Source of the DNA: Treponema sp.
GTDB lineage: Bacteria > Spirochaetota > Spirochaetia > Treponematales > Treponemataceae
Assembly (NCBI GenBank): GCA_023231445.1
Contig: JALNVF010000172.1
Coordinates: 1-5,592, forward strand
DNA: 5,592 nucleotides
Direction of reading: 5' to 3'
Under the pieces are notes generated by a model. It had not been told where the DNA came from, searched no databases, and saw nothing but the letters and a program-made list of their open reading frames with translations. Positions within the stretch are counted from its first letter, which is position 1, and every line of letters starts with the position of its first letter. Below are positions 1 through 5,210 of this stretch, in pieces. Both the position numbers and the translations under genes were made by a program.

Positions 1-15
1 CATAGCATACCTCTC
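1..15 (-). promoter_or_regulatory. Ribosome-binding site and ATG of the next minus-strand gene (rest outside window)
   Basis: On the minus strand GAGAGG (10-15) is followed by six bases and an ATG at 3-1, a normal Shine-Dalgarno to start arrangement. Only the start codon lies inside the window, so the product cannot be read. In Treponema genomes the gene after rpsB-tsf is usually frr, ribosome recycling factor. That identity is inferred from gene order only. A terminator lies between tsf and this start, so the gene probably depends partly on read-through or on a promoter I cannot identify. Confidence 0.5.
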
Positions 16-20
16 ATTAA

Positions 21-59
21 ATAAAAAGCGGCCGGGAATGCTGTTCTCCGAACCGCTTT
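21..59 (-). terminator. Intrinsic terminator after tsf
   Basis: Reading the minus strand, AAAGCGG (59-53) pairs with CCGCTTT (31-25). Two G-U pairs and, after one mismatch, two further G-C pairs extend the stem. The hairpin is followed by a T-rich run on the minus strand (27-17, broken by A). It lies about 20 bases after the tsf stop codon, the expected place for the end of the rpsB-tsf transcript. Confidence 0.75.
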
Positions 60-81
60 CAGGAATAATTACAGTATAAAC

Positions 82-915
82 CTATTTACCAAGAACGTAC
101 AGAATAATCTGTCCGAACTCAAGAGTTGTACCAACTTCTTTGCCTGTTTCAACAATCTTTGCTGAAACAGATTTTTTGTCGTCCTTTACGAACATCTGGT
201 CCATGAAACAGATTTCATCAAGATGTTTTTCAAGCTTTCCCTTAAGAATACCGTCTTTGACATTCTGGGGCTTACCCGCCATTTTCGGATCGGCATCAAG
301 CTGTTTTGTAAAAATTTCCATCTGTTCGTCAATATATGACTGCGGAACTTCTTTCTTTGTGATGTACGAAGGAGTGAATGCGGCCATATGTAAACAACAG
401 TCATTTGCAAATTCCTGTACTTTCGGATCAGTAGATCCTTTTACAACACAGAGTGCACCTGTTTTGAAATCGCTGTGCACATACGTACCTGCAACCGCAT
501 TTTCCGGAACATCGATAAGCGCAACACGGCGGACGGACATATTCTCACGTACTTTTGTTGCAAGCAGTGTGAGCATGTCTTTATGTTCCTGCGTAACTTC
601 CGTATAGCCTTTTTCAAGTGTAATGTCTACAAGCTTTTCTCCGAGTGCAATAAATTCATCATTCTTTGAAACGAAGTCAGTTTCACAGACAAGTTCCACC
701 ATAGCGATTTTATTACCCTGACGGCGGATATAGACGCGGCCTTCAGCGGTTGCGCGGTCGGCACGTTTTGCAACAGCAGCAAGACCTTTCTCTTTAAGAA
801 GTTTTTCTGCCTCTGCAATGTCACCGTTCGTATCCTGGAGCGCTTTTTTGCAGTCCATCATACCGGCACCCGTTGACTCACGGAGTGCCTTTATATCTGA
901 TGCTTTAATATCCAT
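82..915 (-). CDS. tsf: Translation elongation factor Ts (EF-Ts)
   Basis: EF-Ts is the cytosolic guanine-nucleotide exchange factor that releases GDP from EF-Tu during elongation. The 277-residue protein starts with the family's UBA-like N-terminal domain (about 1-45) carrying the signature LREsTGAGMMDCKKAL (residues 11-26). The EF-Tu contact motif TDFV follows at 79-82 (context ETDFVSKND). The core dimerisation part continues to about 245 and a short C-terminal module ends the chain. Length is close to that of the E. coli protein. An in-frame TTG at 927 and ATG at 918 are possible starts, but GGAG at 922-925 is overlapped by the first and only three bases from the second. The ATG at 915 has six-base spacing and matches the family N-terminus. 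The gene follows rpsB by 17 bases, the classical S2/EF-Ts operon, and is followed by a terminator. No key residue appears to be missing. Confidence 0.97.
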   Translation of the reverse strand: MDIKASDIKALRESTGAGMMDCKKALQDTNGDIAEAEKLLKEKGLAAVAKRADRATAEGRVYIRRQGNKIAMVELVCETDFVSKNDEFIALGEKLVDITLEKGYTEVTQEHKDMLTLLATKVRENMSVRRVALIDVPENAVAGTYVHSDFKTGALCVVKGSTDPKVQEFANDCCLHMAAFTPSYITKKEVPQSYIDEQMEIFTKQLDADPKMAGKPQNVKDGILKGKLEKHLDEICFMDQMFVKDDKKSVSAKIVETGKEVGTTLEFGQIILYVLGK

Positions 916-932
916 CATATACTCCAATAAAA

Positions 933-1805
933 TTAGTCTTTGTATACTTTGTCTTCGTCGACGAGATCCTGATCCTTCTGATCAGCTTCTATGTCTTCTT
1001 CTTTTTGTTCCGTCGGCTGATAGTTGCTGTAATCCTCAATTTCAACATCGTCATCTTTTACAGATGCGTCAGTCTGAACTCCGTCTTCATCCTCGTTAAG
1101 GTTTTCAAGAATCTTGAGTCCCTGTTCGTTATCAGAATCAATAACAGCATTTGCAATGATTGACGTAAAGAGTGAAATTGCACGTATAGCATCATCGTTA
1201 CCGGGAATAGGGTAGTCGATTCCTTCCGGATTGCAGTTTGTATCAACAACAGCAATGATAGGGATGTGCATACGGTGAGCTTCTGCAACAGCAATCTGTT
1301 CTTTATGTGTATCGATAATGAAAATTGCTCCAGGAAGCTCTTTCATTTCCTTTATTCCGCCAAGATTTTTCTCGAGTTTTGCCTTTTCCTTCTGGAGTGC
1401 AGATACTTCTTTCTTGGTAAGATTTTCAAATGTTCCGTCGACTTCCATCTTTTCGATTTTTTTGAGTCTCAGAAGTGATTTTTTGATTGTAGAAAAATTT
1501 GTAAGCATACCGCCAAGCCAGCGGTTATTTACGTAGAACTGGCCGCAGCGTTCTGCTTCTTTCTGAATAGCCTGCTGTGCCTGTTTTTTTGTTCCGACAA
1601 ACAGGATAGTTTTTCCCGATGTCGTAATTTTGCGGACGACATCGTAGCTCTCTTTAATAGCTGCAATAGTCTTCTGCAGATCAATAATATGGATTCCGTT
1701 ACGCTCCGCGAAGATATATTTCTTCATACGCGGATCCCACCGTTTAACCTGATGACCGAAATGTACTCCGGATTCAAGCAGGTTTTTCATGGTTACAACT
1801 GCCAT
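933..1805 (-). CDS. rpsB: 30S ribosomal protein S2 with long acidic C-terminal tail
   Basis: S2 is a late-assembling protein of the small ribosomal subunit that binds 16S rRNA and helps to recruit S1. Of 290 residues, about 1-225 form the canonical S2 domain: LLESGVHFGHQVKRWDPRM near the start, GTKKQAQ at 71-77, NNRWLGGMLTNF at 93-104, a basic coiled-coil insertion at about 105-155, and the conserved strands FIIDTHKE (162-169) and AVVDTNCNPEGIDYPIPGND (185-204). Residues about 235-290 are a low-complexity tail very rich in Asp, Glu and Gln. The E. coli protein (241 residues) has no comparable tail. An in-frame GTG at 1820 would add five residues but contains the Shine-Dalgarno AAGGAG (1812-1817). 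The ATG at 1805 sits six bases after it. The gene is co-transcribed with tsf and preceded by a structured leader. Confidence 0.97.
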   Translation of the reverse strand: MAVVTMKNLLESGVHFGHQVKRWDPRMKKYIFAERNGIHIIDLQKTIAAIKESYDVVRKITTSGKTILFVGTKKQAQQAIQKEAERCGQFYVNNRWLGGMLTNFSTIKKSLLRLKKIEKMEVDGTFENLTKKEVSALQKEKAKLEKNLGGIKEMKELPGAIFIIDTHKEQIAVAEAHRMHIPIIAVVDTNCNPEGIDYPIPGNDDAIRAISLFTSIIANAVIDSDNEQGLKILENLNEDEDGVQTDASVKDDDVEIEDYSNYQPTEQKEEDIEADQKDQDLVDEDKVYKD

Positions 1806-1821
1806 GATGTACTCCTTCACC

Positions 1822-1838
1822 GGCAGTTATTAACTGCC
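1822..1838 (-). promoter_or_regulatory. Palindrome just before the S2 ribosome-binding site
   Basis: GGCAGTTA and TAACTGCC flank a single base, a perfect 8-base inverted repeat. As RNA it would form a stem of about seven pairs with a minimal loop, ending four bases before AAGGAG of rpsB. Bacterial S2 genes are often controlled by S2 binding to the rpsB leader, so this is a reasonable candidate for a translational control hairpin. It does not itself cover the ribosome-binding site, and I do not recognise it as a named leader motif. Confidence 0.4.
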
Positions 1839-1885
1839 CCTTACTCTGTTTCTCGATGCGTTGTCTTTCTGTAAAATTACAAAAT

Positions 1886-1909
1886 GTAAACGTACGGAAG
1901 ATCGTTTAC
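1886..1909. repeat. Inverted repeat in the maf-rpsB gap
   Basis: GTAAACG (1886-1892) and CGTTTAC (1903-1909) are perfect complements separated by ten bases. The pair lies in the presumed rpsB leader, about 80 bases before the rpsB start. It has no T run beside it, so it is not an intrinsic terminator. It could be part of a folded leader RNA or a protein-binding site, and no identity is claimed. Confidence 0.4.
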
Positions 1910-1943
1910 CTGTTAAGCCTACGGCCCGAGGTAACCGGCAGAA

Positions 1944-2534
1944 CTAATCTATTATAGAATAACCCTGTTCCTGGAGAATATCATAAAGTTCGAAAATAGG
2001 CAAGCCTGCAACACCTGTCATTGAACCGCTGATTTTCCTGATAAAACAGGATGCCAGACTCTGAATCCGGTAACCGCCGGCAGCTCCGTGCCATTCGCCC
2101 GTTTCGATATACCATGTTATTTCTTTTTCAGACATTTCTTTAAAAGTAACTTCTGTGGAACATACCCGGGTGGATGTTGTGCGCGTTCTTCCGTTGTATA
2201 ACGCAATAACCGTACGTACCGTATGCGTTTTTCCGCTGAAAAGATGGAGAAACTGAGCTGCCTGTTTCTGATTTTCCGGTTTGCCGTAGATCTTATTGTT
2301 AAAGATGATAACAGTATCCGCACCAAGTACCCATTGAATCTCCCTGTCCAAAGGAAGAGAGCGAACGACAGCAGCAACCTTTTCACGTGCAAAAAGTTCA
2401 GGAATTTCTTCCGGAACAAGGCCTGCCGATACAGTTTCATCGATATTAGGCATTATAACCTGATAAGGTATATTGAGCAGTTTTAGAATTTCCTGCCGCC
2501 TTGGTGAAGACGATGCTAAAATAACTGGTTCCAT
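1944..2534 (-). CDS. maf: Maf-family nucleoside triphosphate pyrophosphatase
   Basis: Maf/YhdE proteins are cytosolic house-cleaning enzymes that split non-canonical or pyrimidine nucleoside triphosphates into monophosphate and pyrophosphate. The 196-residue protein has the family layout: ASSSPRRQE at 7-15 (phosphate-binding Ser and two Arg), Glu33 in DETV, GADT at 71-74 with the catalytic Asp73, GKP at 84-86, SGKTHTV at 100-106, YRIQ at 155-158 and the closing GSMTGVAGLP at 170-179. The Gln of YxIQ points to the YhdE-like (dTTP/UTP) branch rather than the YceF branch, a subfamily inference. Where E. coli YhdE reads EPLDKAGAYGIQ, this protein reads EWHGAAGGYRIQ, so the Lys of DKAG is replaced by Ala. 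The ATG is eight bases from AAGGAA (2543-2548). The gene lies upstream of rpsB on the same strand and is divergent from the tRNA gene. Confidence 0.93.
   Translation of the reverse strand: MEPVILASSSPRRQEILKLLNIPYQVIMPNIDETVSAGLVPEEIPELFAREKVAAVVRSLPLDREIQWVLGADTVIIFNNKIYGKPENQKQAAQFLHLFSGKTHTVRTVIALYNGRTRTTSTRVCSTEVTFKEMSEKEITWYIETGEWHGAAGGYRIQSLASCFIRKISGSMTGVAGLPIFELYDILQEQGYSIID
1951..1956 (-). promoter_or_regulatory. Possible -10 element of an rpsB promoter
   Basis: A perfect TATAAT on the minus strand overlaps the last codons of maf and would start a transcript with a leader of about 140 bases before rpsB. No convincing -35 hexamer lies 16-18 bases upstream. The match may be chance in AT-rich DNA, and rpsB could also be read from maf because no terminator separates them. 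Confidence 0.3.
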
Positions 2535-2550
2535 TTGTAAAATTCCTTGC

Positions 2551-2577
2551 TTGACAATAAGAATAAATATCTATAAA
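2551..2577 (+). promoter_or_regulatory. Promoter of the tRNA-Arg gene
   Basis: A perfect -35 TTGACA (2551-2556) is followed after 15 bases by TATAAA (2572-2577). An alternative -10, TAAAGT at 2574-2579, gives the usual 17-base spacing. Transcription would begin about ten bases before the mature tRNA 5' end, as is common for single tRNA genes. The spacer is short for the better hexamer, so the exact -10 is uncertain. Confidence 0.7.
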
Positions 2578-2595
2578 GTAAAGAGCACATCATAA

Positions 2596-2669
<74 letters not shown>

Positions 2670-2674
2670 AGAGT

Positions 2675-2710
2675 AAAAAAAATGCCACCGCCAACGGTGG
2701 CATTTTTTTT
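2675..2710. terminator. Bidirectional intrinsic terminator after tRNA-Arg
   Basis: A perfect 16-base inverted repeat begins five bases after the tRNA. Eight A, then ATGCCACCG without its first A (2683-2690 is TGCCACCG), a CCAA loop (2691-2694), and the exact complement ending in eight T (2703-2710). The GC-rich core with A and T tracts on either side can terminate in both directions, which also shields maf and the tRNA from opposing transcription. The core GCCACC/GGTGGC recurs in the repeat downstream. Confidence 0.93.
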
Positions 2711-2777
2711 ACGTCTCCTATAAAAAGAAAAATCGTAAGATTTTTCTACCTTCGACTTAAAAAACCAAGCCACCACC
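2711..2777. repeat. Modular intergenic repeat, copy 1
   Basis: This 67-base unit starts ACGTCTCCTATAAAAA and ends CCAAGCCACCACC. It differs from copy 2 by two single-base length changes and one substitution. Its centre is a nine-pair hairpin: AGAAAAATC (2726-2734), loop GTAA, GATTTTTCT (2739-2747). A C-GUAA-G cap is a GNRA tetraloop in RNA. No start codon with ribosome-binding site and no credible reading frame was found. The 314-base gap 2670-2983 contains only this repeat family and two terminators. Confidence 0.85.
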
Positions 2778-2794
2778 AACGGTGGCATTTTTTT
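2769..2794 (+). terminator. Terminator-like hairpin inside the repeat
   Basis: GCCACC (2769-2774) pairs with GGTGGC (2781-2786) over a six-base loop and is followed by ATTTTTTT. It is a slightly degraded copy of the terminator after the tRNA: the base at the top of the stem has changed G to A and the 5' A run is lost. It could act as a back-up terminator for plus-strand transcripts. Confidence 0.55.
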
Positions 2795-2802
2795 ATAGAT
2801 TA

Positions 2803-2856
2803 TAGAAAATCGTAAGATTTTCTACCTCAGACTCCAAACCGGAGCTGTTCCGGTTT
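2803..2856. repeat. Diverged module of the repeat with two hairpins
   Basis: The first hairpin, TAGAAAATC (2803-2811), loop GTAA, GATTTTCTA (2816-2824), is a shortened form of the one in copies 1 and 2. It is followed by TACCT and a GACT box resembling the TACCTTCGACTT box of the full copies. The second hairpin, AAACCGGA (2836-2843), loop GCTGT, TCCGGTTT (2849-2856), lies exactly where copy 1 has the GCCACC/GGTGGC hairpin, just before ACGTCTCC. The position is kept but the stem sequence differs. Confidence 0.7.
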
Positions 2857-2925
2857 ACGTCTCCTATAAAAAAGAAAAATCGTAAGATTTTTCTTACCTT
2901 CGACTTAAAAATCCAAGCCACCACC
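2857..2925. repeat. Modular intergenic repeat, copy 2
   Basis: A 69-base near-identical copy of 2711-2777, in the same orientation and 146 bases downstream. Its central hairpin is one pair longer: AAGAAAAATC (2872-2881), loop GTAA, GATTTTTCTT (2886-2895). After the closing GCCACCACC (2917-2925) the matching GGTGGC half is missing and unrelated sequence follows, so the array seems to be truncated here next to the terminator of the neighbouring gene. Confidence 0.85.
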
Positions 2926-2932
2926 TGTACAC

Positions 2933-2971
2933 AAAAAAAACTGTCAGAAAATCTATCTGACAGCTTTTTTT
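2933..2971 (-). terminator. Terminator of the HEAT-repeat gene, symmetric
   Basis: CTGTCAGA (2941-2948) pairs perfectly with TCTGACAG (2956-2963) over a seven-base loop. It is flanked by eight A (2933-2940) and, after one C, seven T (2965-2971). On the minus strand the A tract becomes the U tract, 13 bases after the stop codon of the HEAT-repeat gene. It can also stop plus-strand transcripts leaving the repeat region. Confidence 0.88.
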
Positions 2972-2983
2972 ATTCACGCAGTT

Positions 2984-3784
2984 TTAATTTGCGTTATTTG
3001 TGTCTGTTGATACAGCCGGTTCAGGCTGCGTACTGCTTTTTTTAGTGGACGAAGTATCCGAACTATCAGTTTTCATGTTTTTAAGAATGTCCAGTGCATG
3101 TTTCCGGACAGCTGAATTGTAATGACTGTCGGCAGCAATATGTGATATCTCATCGATCATTGCTTTTTTATTCTGCGTGTTCGCTGAAAGCTTTTCAAAA
3201 GCGTTAAGAACTTCAAACGCCATGCTGCTTGTCGGATTAAGAACCCTGTTGCGGAGATTTGCATATGCGATAGCTTCGGTCACTTCATCGTTTGCATTGA
3301 TTCCGATATCTCCGAGCGATTTGATTGCTGCTGCCTGAACACTTGGTTCATTATCGGCAAGAGCTATATTCTTAAGTGTGTTTTTAGAGTGTTCTCCTCC
3401 GATTTTTCCCAGAAGAAGACATGCCTGACGACGGATATCAGGGTAATTATTCATAAGCCGGCCGTTTTTGCGTGTCTGCGTACTGATTCCTTCGCCTGCA
3501 AGCTGATCAAGAGCAGCAACGACCTCATCAGAGGTATTACCTTTTTCAACAGAAGTCTCAAGATACTGAAGAGCGACAAGTTTGTTATCATACTCTTCGG
3601 ATTGAGCAAGCGTAAGAATAACCGTTCCATCCATATCGTTAAGATATTCGTTTTCTACTGACGTTTCAGATTTTGCATTGCTGTTACTGCCGTCTTTTTT
3701 CTGAACTTTCTGTTCCTGTGCATACAGGCCTGCACATACGGTGACTACAGTTACAGTAAAAAATATTTTTTTTGAAAGTTTCAT
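2984..3784 (-). CDS. Predicted exported HEAT-repeat protein
   Basis: A 266-residue protein whose gene name I do not recognise. Residues 1-22 form a signal peptide: KLSKK, a hydrophobic core IFFTVTVVTVCAG, and a likely signal peptidase I site after L-Y-A22. A polar Lys/Ser/Asn-rich segment (23-45) follows, then several helical pairs of HEAT type. The clearest are at about 113-142 (PDIRRQACLLLGKIGG) and 146-175 (PSVQAAAIKSLGDIG), with weaker ones near 63-96, 184-218 and 222-238 (AVRKHALDILKNM). The last 28 residues are a Ser/Thr/Asp tail. HEAT repeats are protein-binding scaffolds with no enzymatic residues, so a periplasmic adaptor or assembly role is inferred. AGGAGG (3795-3800) lies ten bases before the ATG. 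The gene follows the lipoprotein gene by 67 bases with its own promoter between them and ends at a strong terminator. Confidence 0.85.
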   Translation of the reverse strand: MKLSKKIFFTVTVVTVCAGLYAQEQKVQKKDGSNSNAKSETSVENEYLNDMDGTVILTLAQSEEYDNKLVALQYLETSVEKGNTSDEVVAALDQLAGEGISTQTRKNGRLMNNYPDIRRQACLLLGKIGGEHSKNTLKNIALADNEPSVQAAAIKSLGDIGINANDEVTEAIAYANLRNRVLNPTSSMAFEVLNAFEKLSANTQNKKAMIDEISHIAADSHYNSAVRKHALDILKNMKTDSSDTSSTKKSSTQPEPAVSTDTNNAN

Positions 3785-3820
3785 AAACAGGGATCCTCCT
3801 AGGGAAACACTTTATTATCT

Positions 3821-3849
3821 ATTTTATACGCTCCAACAGAAAAAATCAA
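3821..3849 (-). promoter_or_regulatory. Promoter of the HEAT-repeat gene
   Basis: On the minus strand TTGATT (3849-3844), a 17-base spacer and TAAAAT (3826-3821) make a good sigma-70 type promoter. It lies directly after the lipoprotein stop codon. No terminator separates the two genes, so the HEAT gene may also be read from upstream. Confidence 0.6.
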
Positions 3850-3851
3850 CT

Positions 3852-4565
3852 TTAAAGAGGGGGAATATGAACAAACCATACACCGTCAATTTTTTTAAAG
3901 TAGTAATAAATAATATCGGAGTTTTCGCTGACTTCCACGGCTTTTACATTATTTTTTGAAATATACCGGATCTCGTCTACTTCCCGGCCTTTCCGGGAGG
4001 GAACAAAAACATACGTGAAATAGTCACGCAGATTATTCATATAAAGTCCCCTGACAGGGAGCATTTTTGAAGCTTTTCTGAGATTCTGCGGATTGGACCA
4101 ATATTTTACGGTGTCTTCATCTATATATTTAACCCATCCGTCGTAATCTCCATCGGCCATTATAACGGCTAGTTTACTTATAATTTCCATTATTTCCGTT
4201 TTATCTTCAGCAAATGTTTCTTTTGTAACTTCAATATCGTTTACAGACCGGAGATATTCTTCATCACTTTTTACCGGAGCGGGGGAAATTTGAACAGAGA
4301 CTTCTGTATTTTTTTCAGGAACAGACGCTTTCTGAACAGGGACGGGAGCCTGTTCAGCAGAAACATCAGTTTGAGGAGCAGGTGCAGGGGATTCCTGAGC
4401 TGATTCAGAAGCATCATCTGACGGAGCAGGCGCCTCCTGAACGGAAACAGGTTTTGTGTCCGCAGATGTTTCAACAGTTTCCTTCTGCTTAAAAGACTGT
4501 GTTGTTACACAAGATAATAAAAAAAATAGAGATATAGTCAATAAAATTAAAAATATTCTTTTCAT
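3852..4565 (-). CDS. Predicted lipoprotein with Pro/Ala-rich linker and unknown C-terminal domain
   Basis: A 237-residue protein of unrecognised function. Residues 1-18 are a lipoprotein signal (MKR, then a Leu/Ile/Phe core) ending in the lipobox LLSC, with Cys19 as the lipidation site. Residues about 35-120 are a low-complexity linker rich in Pro, Ala, Val, Ser and Glu, with recurring SPAP, APVP and VSVQ-like pieces, suited to spanning the periplasm or extending from a membrane. Residues about 125-237 form a compact domain with many aromatic residues (DGWVKYIDEDTVKYW, LRDYFTYVFVPSRK, IIYYYFKKIDGVWFVHIPPL), compatible with a small alpha+beta fold such as NTF2-like, but that is a guess. Longer in-frame starts up to 4673 would place a charged stretch before the signal and overlap coaD. 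AGGA directly abuts the chosen ATG, so no normally spaced Shine-Dalgarno exists (see the promoter at 4575-4603). The gene is divergent from coaD. Confidence 0.82.
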   Translation of the reverse strand: MKRIFLILLTISLFFLLSCVTTQSFKQKETVETSADTKPVSVQEAPAPSDDASESAQESPAPAPQTDVSAEQAPVPVQKASVPEKNTEVSVQISPAPVKSDEEYLRSVNDIEVTKETFAEDKTEIMEIISKLAVIMADGDYDGWVKYIDEDTVKYWSNPQNLRKASKMLPVRGLYMNNLRDYFTYVFVPSRKGREVDEIRYISKNNVKAVEVSENSDIIYYYFKKIDGVWFVHIPPL

Positions 4566-4574
4566 TCCTGATAA

Positions 4575-4603
4575 AATATACAACCGTTGCAGGTTTTCGT
4601 CAA
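4575..4603 (-). promoter_or_regulatory. Promoter of the lipoprotein gene, possibly leaderless
   Basis: On the minus strand TTGACG (4603-4598), a 17-base spacer and TATATT (4580-4575) form a near-consensus promoter. Transcription starting 6-8 bases after the -10 would begin at about 4569-4567, only two to four bases before the ATG at 4565. The mRNA would have essentially no 5' leader, which fits the lack of a properly spaced Shine-Dalgarno. Confidence 0.6.
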
Positions 4604-4615
4604 ACCTATTAGAAT
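4587..4615 (+). promoter_or_regulatory. Possible coaD promoter, overlapping the divergent one
   Basis: TTGCAG (4587-4592), a 17-base spacer and TAGAAT (4610-4615) form a moderate promoter on the plus strand. It would start transcription at about 4621-4623, at the coaD ATG itself. It overlaps the lipoprotein promoter, and a perfect inverted repeat, AGGTTT (4591-4596) and AAACCT (4602-4607), sits inside both. The -35 match is weak. Confidence 0.4.
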
Positions 4616-4622
4616 CATATTC

Positions 4623-5099
4623 ATGACAACTGCAGTATTTCCCGGATCGTTTGATCCGCCTACAAACGGCCACTTAAGCATTATACAGCGTGCCTGCCAG
4701 ATATTTGACTGGATAGATGTCGTTATCGCTGTTAATGCAGATAAAAAATATCTGTTTACACAGGAAGAACGTTTCGGATTGATGTCCGAATTACTGAAAC
4801 CGTATAAAAATGTATCACTGCATATATGCAATGAACTTATTGTGAATTATGCAAAGAAAACCGGTGCTAAGGTATTATTACGGGGAATACGAAATTCGAA
4901 CGATTTTGCATATGAATTTGATTTATCACTTATGAATCATACGCTTAACCCCGATATTGAGACACTGTTCATTCCGACGGAACAAAAATATGTTATTGTA
5001 AAATCAAGCTCAATCAAGGAACTTGCCCAGCTCGGCGGCGACATTTCTTCAATGGTTCCGTCTGTTGTTGATGAAGCGCTGAGAAAGAAATTTGCATAA
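4623..5099 (+). CDS. coaD: Phosphopantetheine adenylyltransferase (CoaD)
   Basis: CoaD transfers AMP from ATP to 4'-phosphopantetheine, giving dephospho-CoA and pyrophosphate, the penultimate step of CoA synthesis in the cytosol. The 158-residue length is typical. Visible family motifs are VFPGSFDPPTNGH (5-17) with the TNGH form of the nucleotidyltransferase T/HxGH signature, Lys41-Lys42 (phosphopantetheine side), LLRGIRNSNDFAYE (85-98) with the conserved Arg87 and Arg90, and the SSS nucleotide-binding turn at 128-130. The family usually reads ISSS, here KSSS. A TTG at 4587 would extend the frame by 12 residues, but family proteins begin two to four residues before the VFPGSF-type strand, so the ATG at 4623 is chosen. 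No Shine-Dalgarno precedes it. It is divergent from the lipoprotein gene. Its product is the precursor of the prosthetic arm of ACP, encoded by the last gene of the window. Confidence 0.96.
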   Translation: MTTAVFPGSFDPPTNGHLSIIQRACQIFDWIDVVIAVNADKKYLFTQEERFGLMSELLKPYKNVSLHICNELIVNYAKKTGAKVLLRGIRNSNDFAYEFDLSLMNHTLNPDIETLFIPTEQKYVIVKSSSIKELAQLGGDISSMVPSVVDEALRKKFA

Positions 5100-5107
5100 T
5101 CAGAAAA

Positions 5108-5174
5108 TCCTGCCGGAATAAGCGGTTACATCTGATATTCTGCGGCAGGAAGAAAAAATGAATGACATTTTTTT
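5108..5174 (+). terminator. Hairpin pair after coaD, probable terminator region
   Basis: The first hairpin has arms TCCTGCCG (5108-5115) and CGGCAGGA (5143-5150), extended by GAATA/TATTC past a two-base bulge, with a 15-base loop. It has no T run on the plus strand. Directly after it AAAAAATG (5153-5160) and CATTTTTT (5166-5173) form an A/U-rich stem ending in seven T. Together they probably end the coaD transcript before the rpmF promoter. The second hairpin alone would be a weak terminator. Confidence 0.5.
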
Positions 5175-5182
5175 AAAAAGTG

Positions 5183-5210
5183 TTGACTAAAAAACTAAAT
5201 CTGATATAAT
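5183..5210 (+). promoter_or_regulatory. Strong extended -10 promoter of rpmF-acpP
   Basis: TTGACT (5183-5188), a 16-base spacer and a perfect TATAAT (5205-5210) preceded by TG one base upstream (5202-5203), so both the -35 and the extended -10 are present. Transcription would start near 5217 and give a leader of about 70 bases. This is the best promoter in the window, as expected for a ribosomal protein and ACP gene pair. Confidence 0.88.

Noticed and set aside
140..607. Plus-strand open frame of 155 codons
   Set aside because: It lies wholly antisense to tsf, whose product is unmistakable. Its translation is rich in Ser, Phe and Cys, as expected of a shadow frame.
2711..2925. CRISPR-like array
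   Set aside because: There are only two full copies of 67-69 bases with a diverged module between them, no regular short repeats with unique spacers, and no cas genes. The units are hairpin modules.
2711..2925. Remnant of an insertion sequence or attachment site next to the tRNA
   Set aside because: No transposase or integrase fragment is present, no target-site duplication is visible, and the tRNA 3' end is not duplicated downstream.
3852..3959. Plus-strand frame following AGAGGGGGAAT and ATG at 3867
   Set aside because: The strong-looking ribosome-binding site is followed by an open frame entirely antisense to the lipoprotein C-terminus, with no recognisable product.
4587..4622. TTG start extending CoaD by 12 residues
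   Set aside because: The extra residues do not fit the CoaD family N-terminus, there is no ribosome-binding site, and the TTG is more plausibly part of a -35 element.
4566..4673. Longer N-terminus of the lipoprotein
   Set aside because: It would put 36 mostly polar and charged residues before the lipoprotein signal and overlap coaD. The signal beginning MKRIF is complete by itself.
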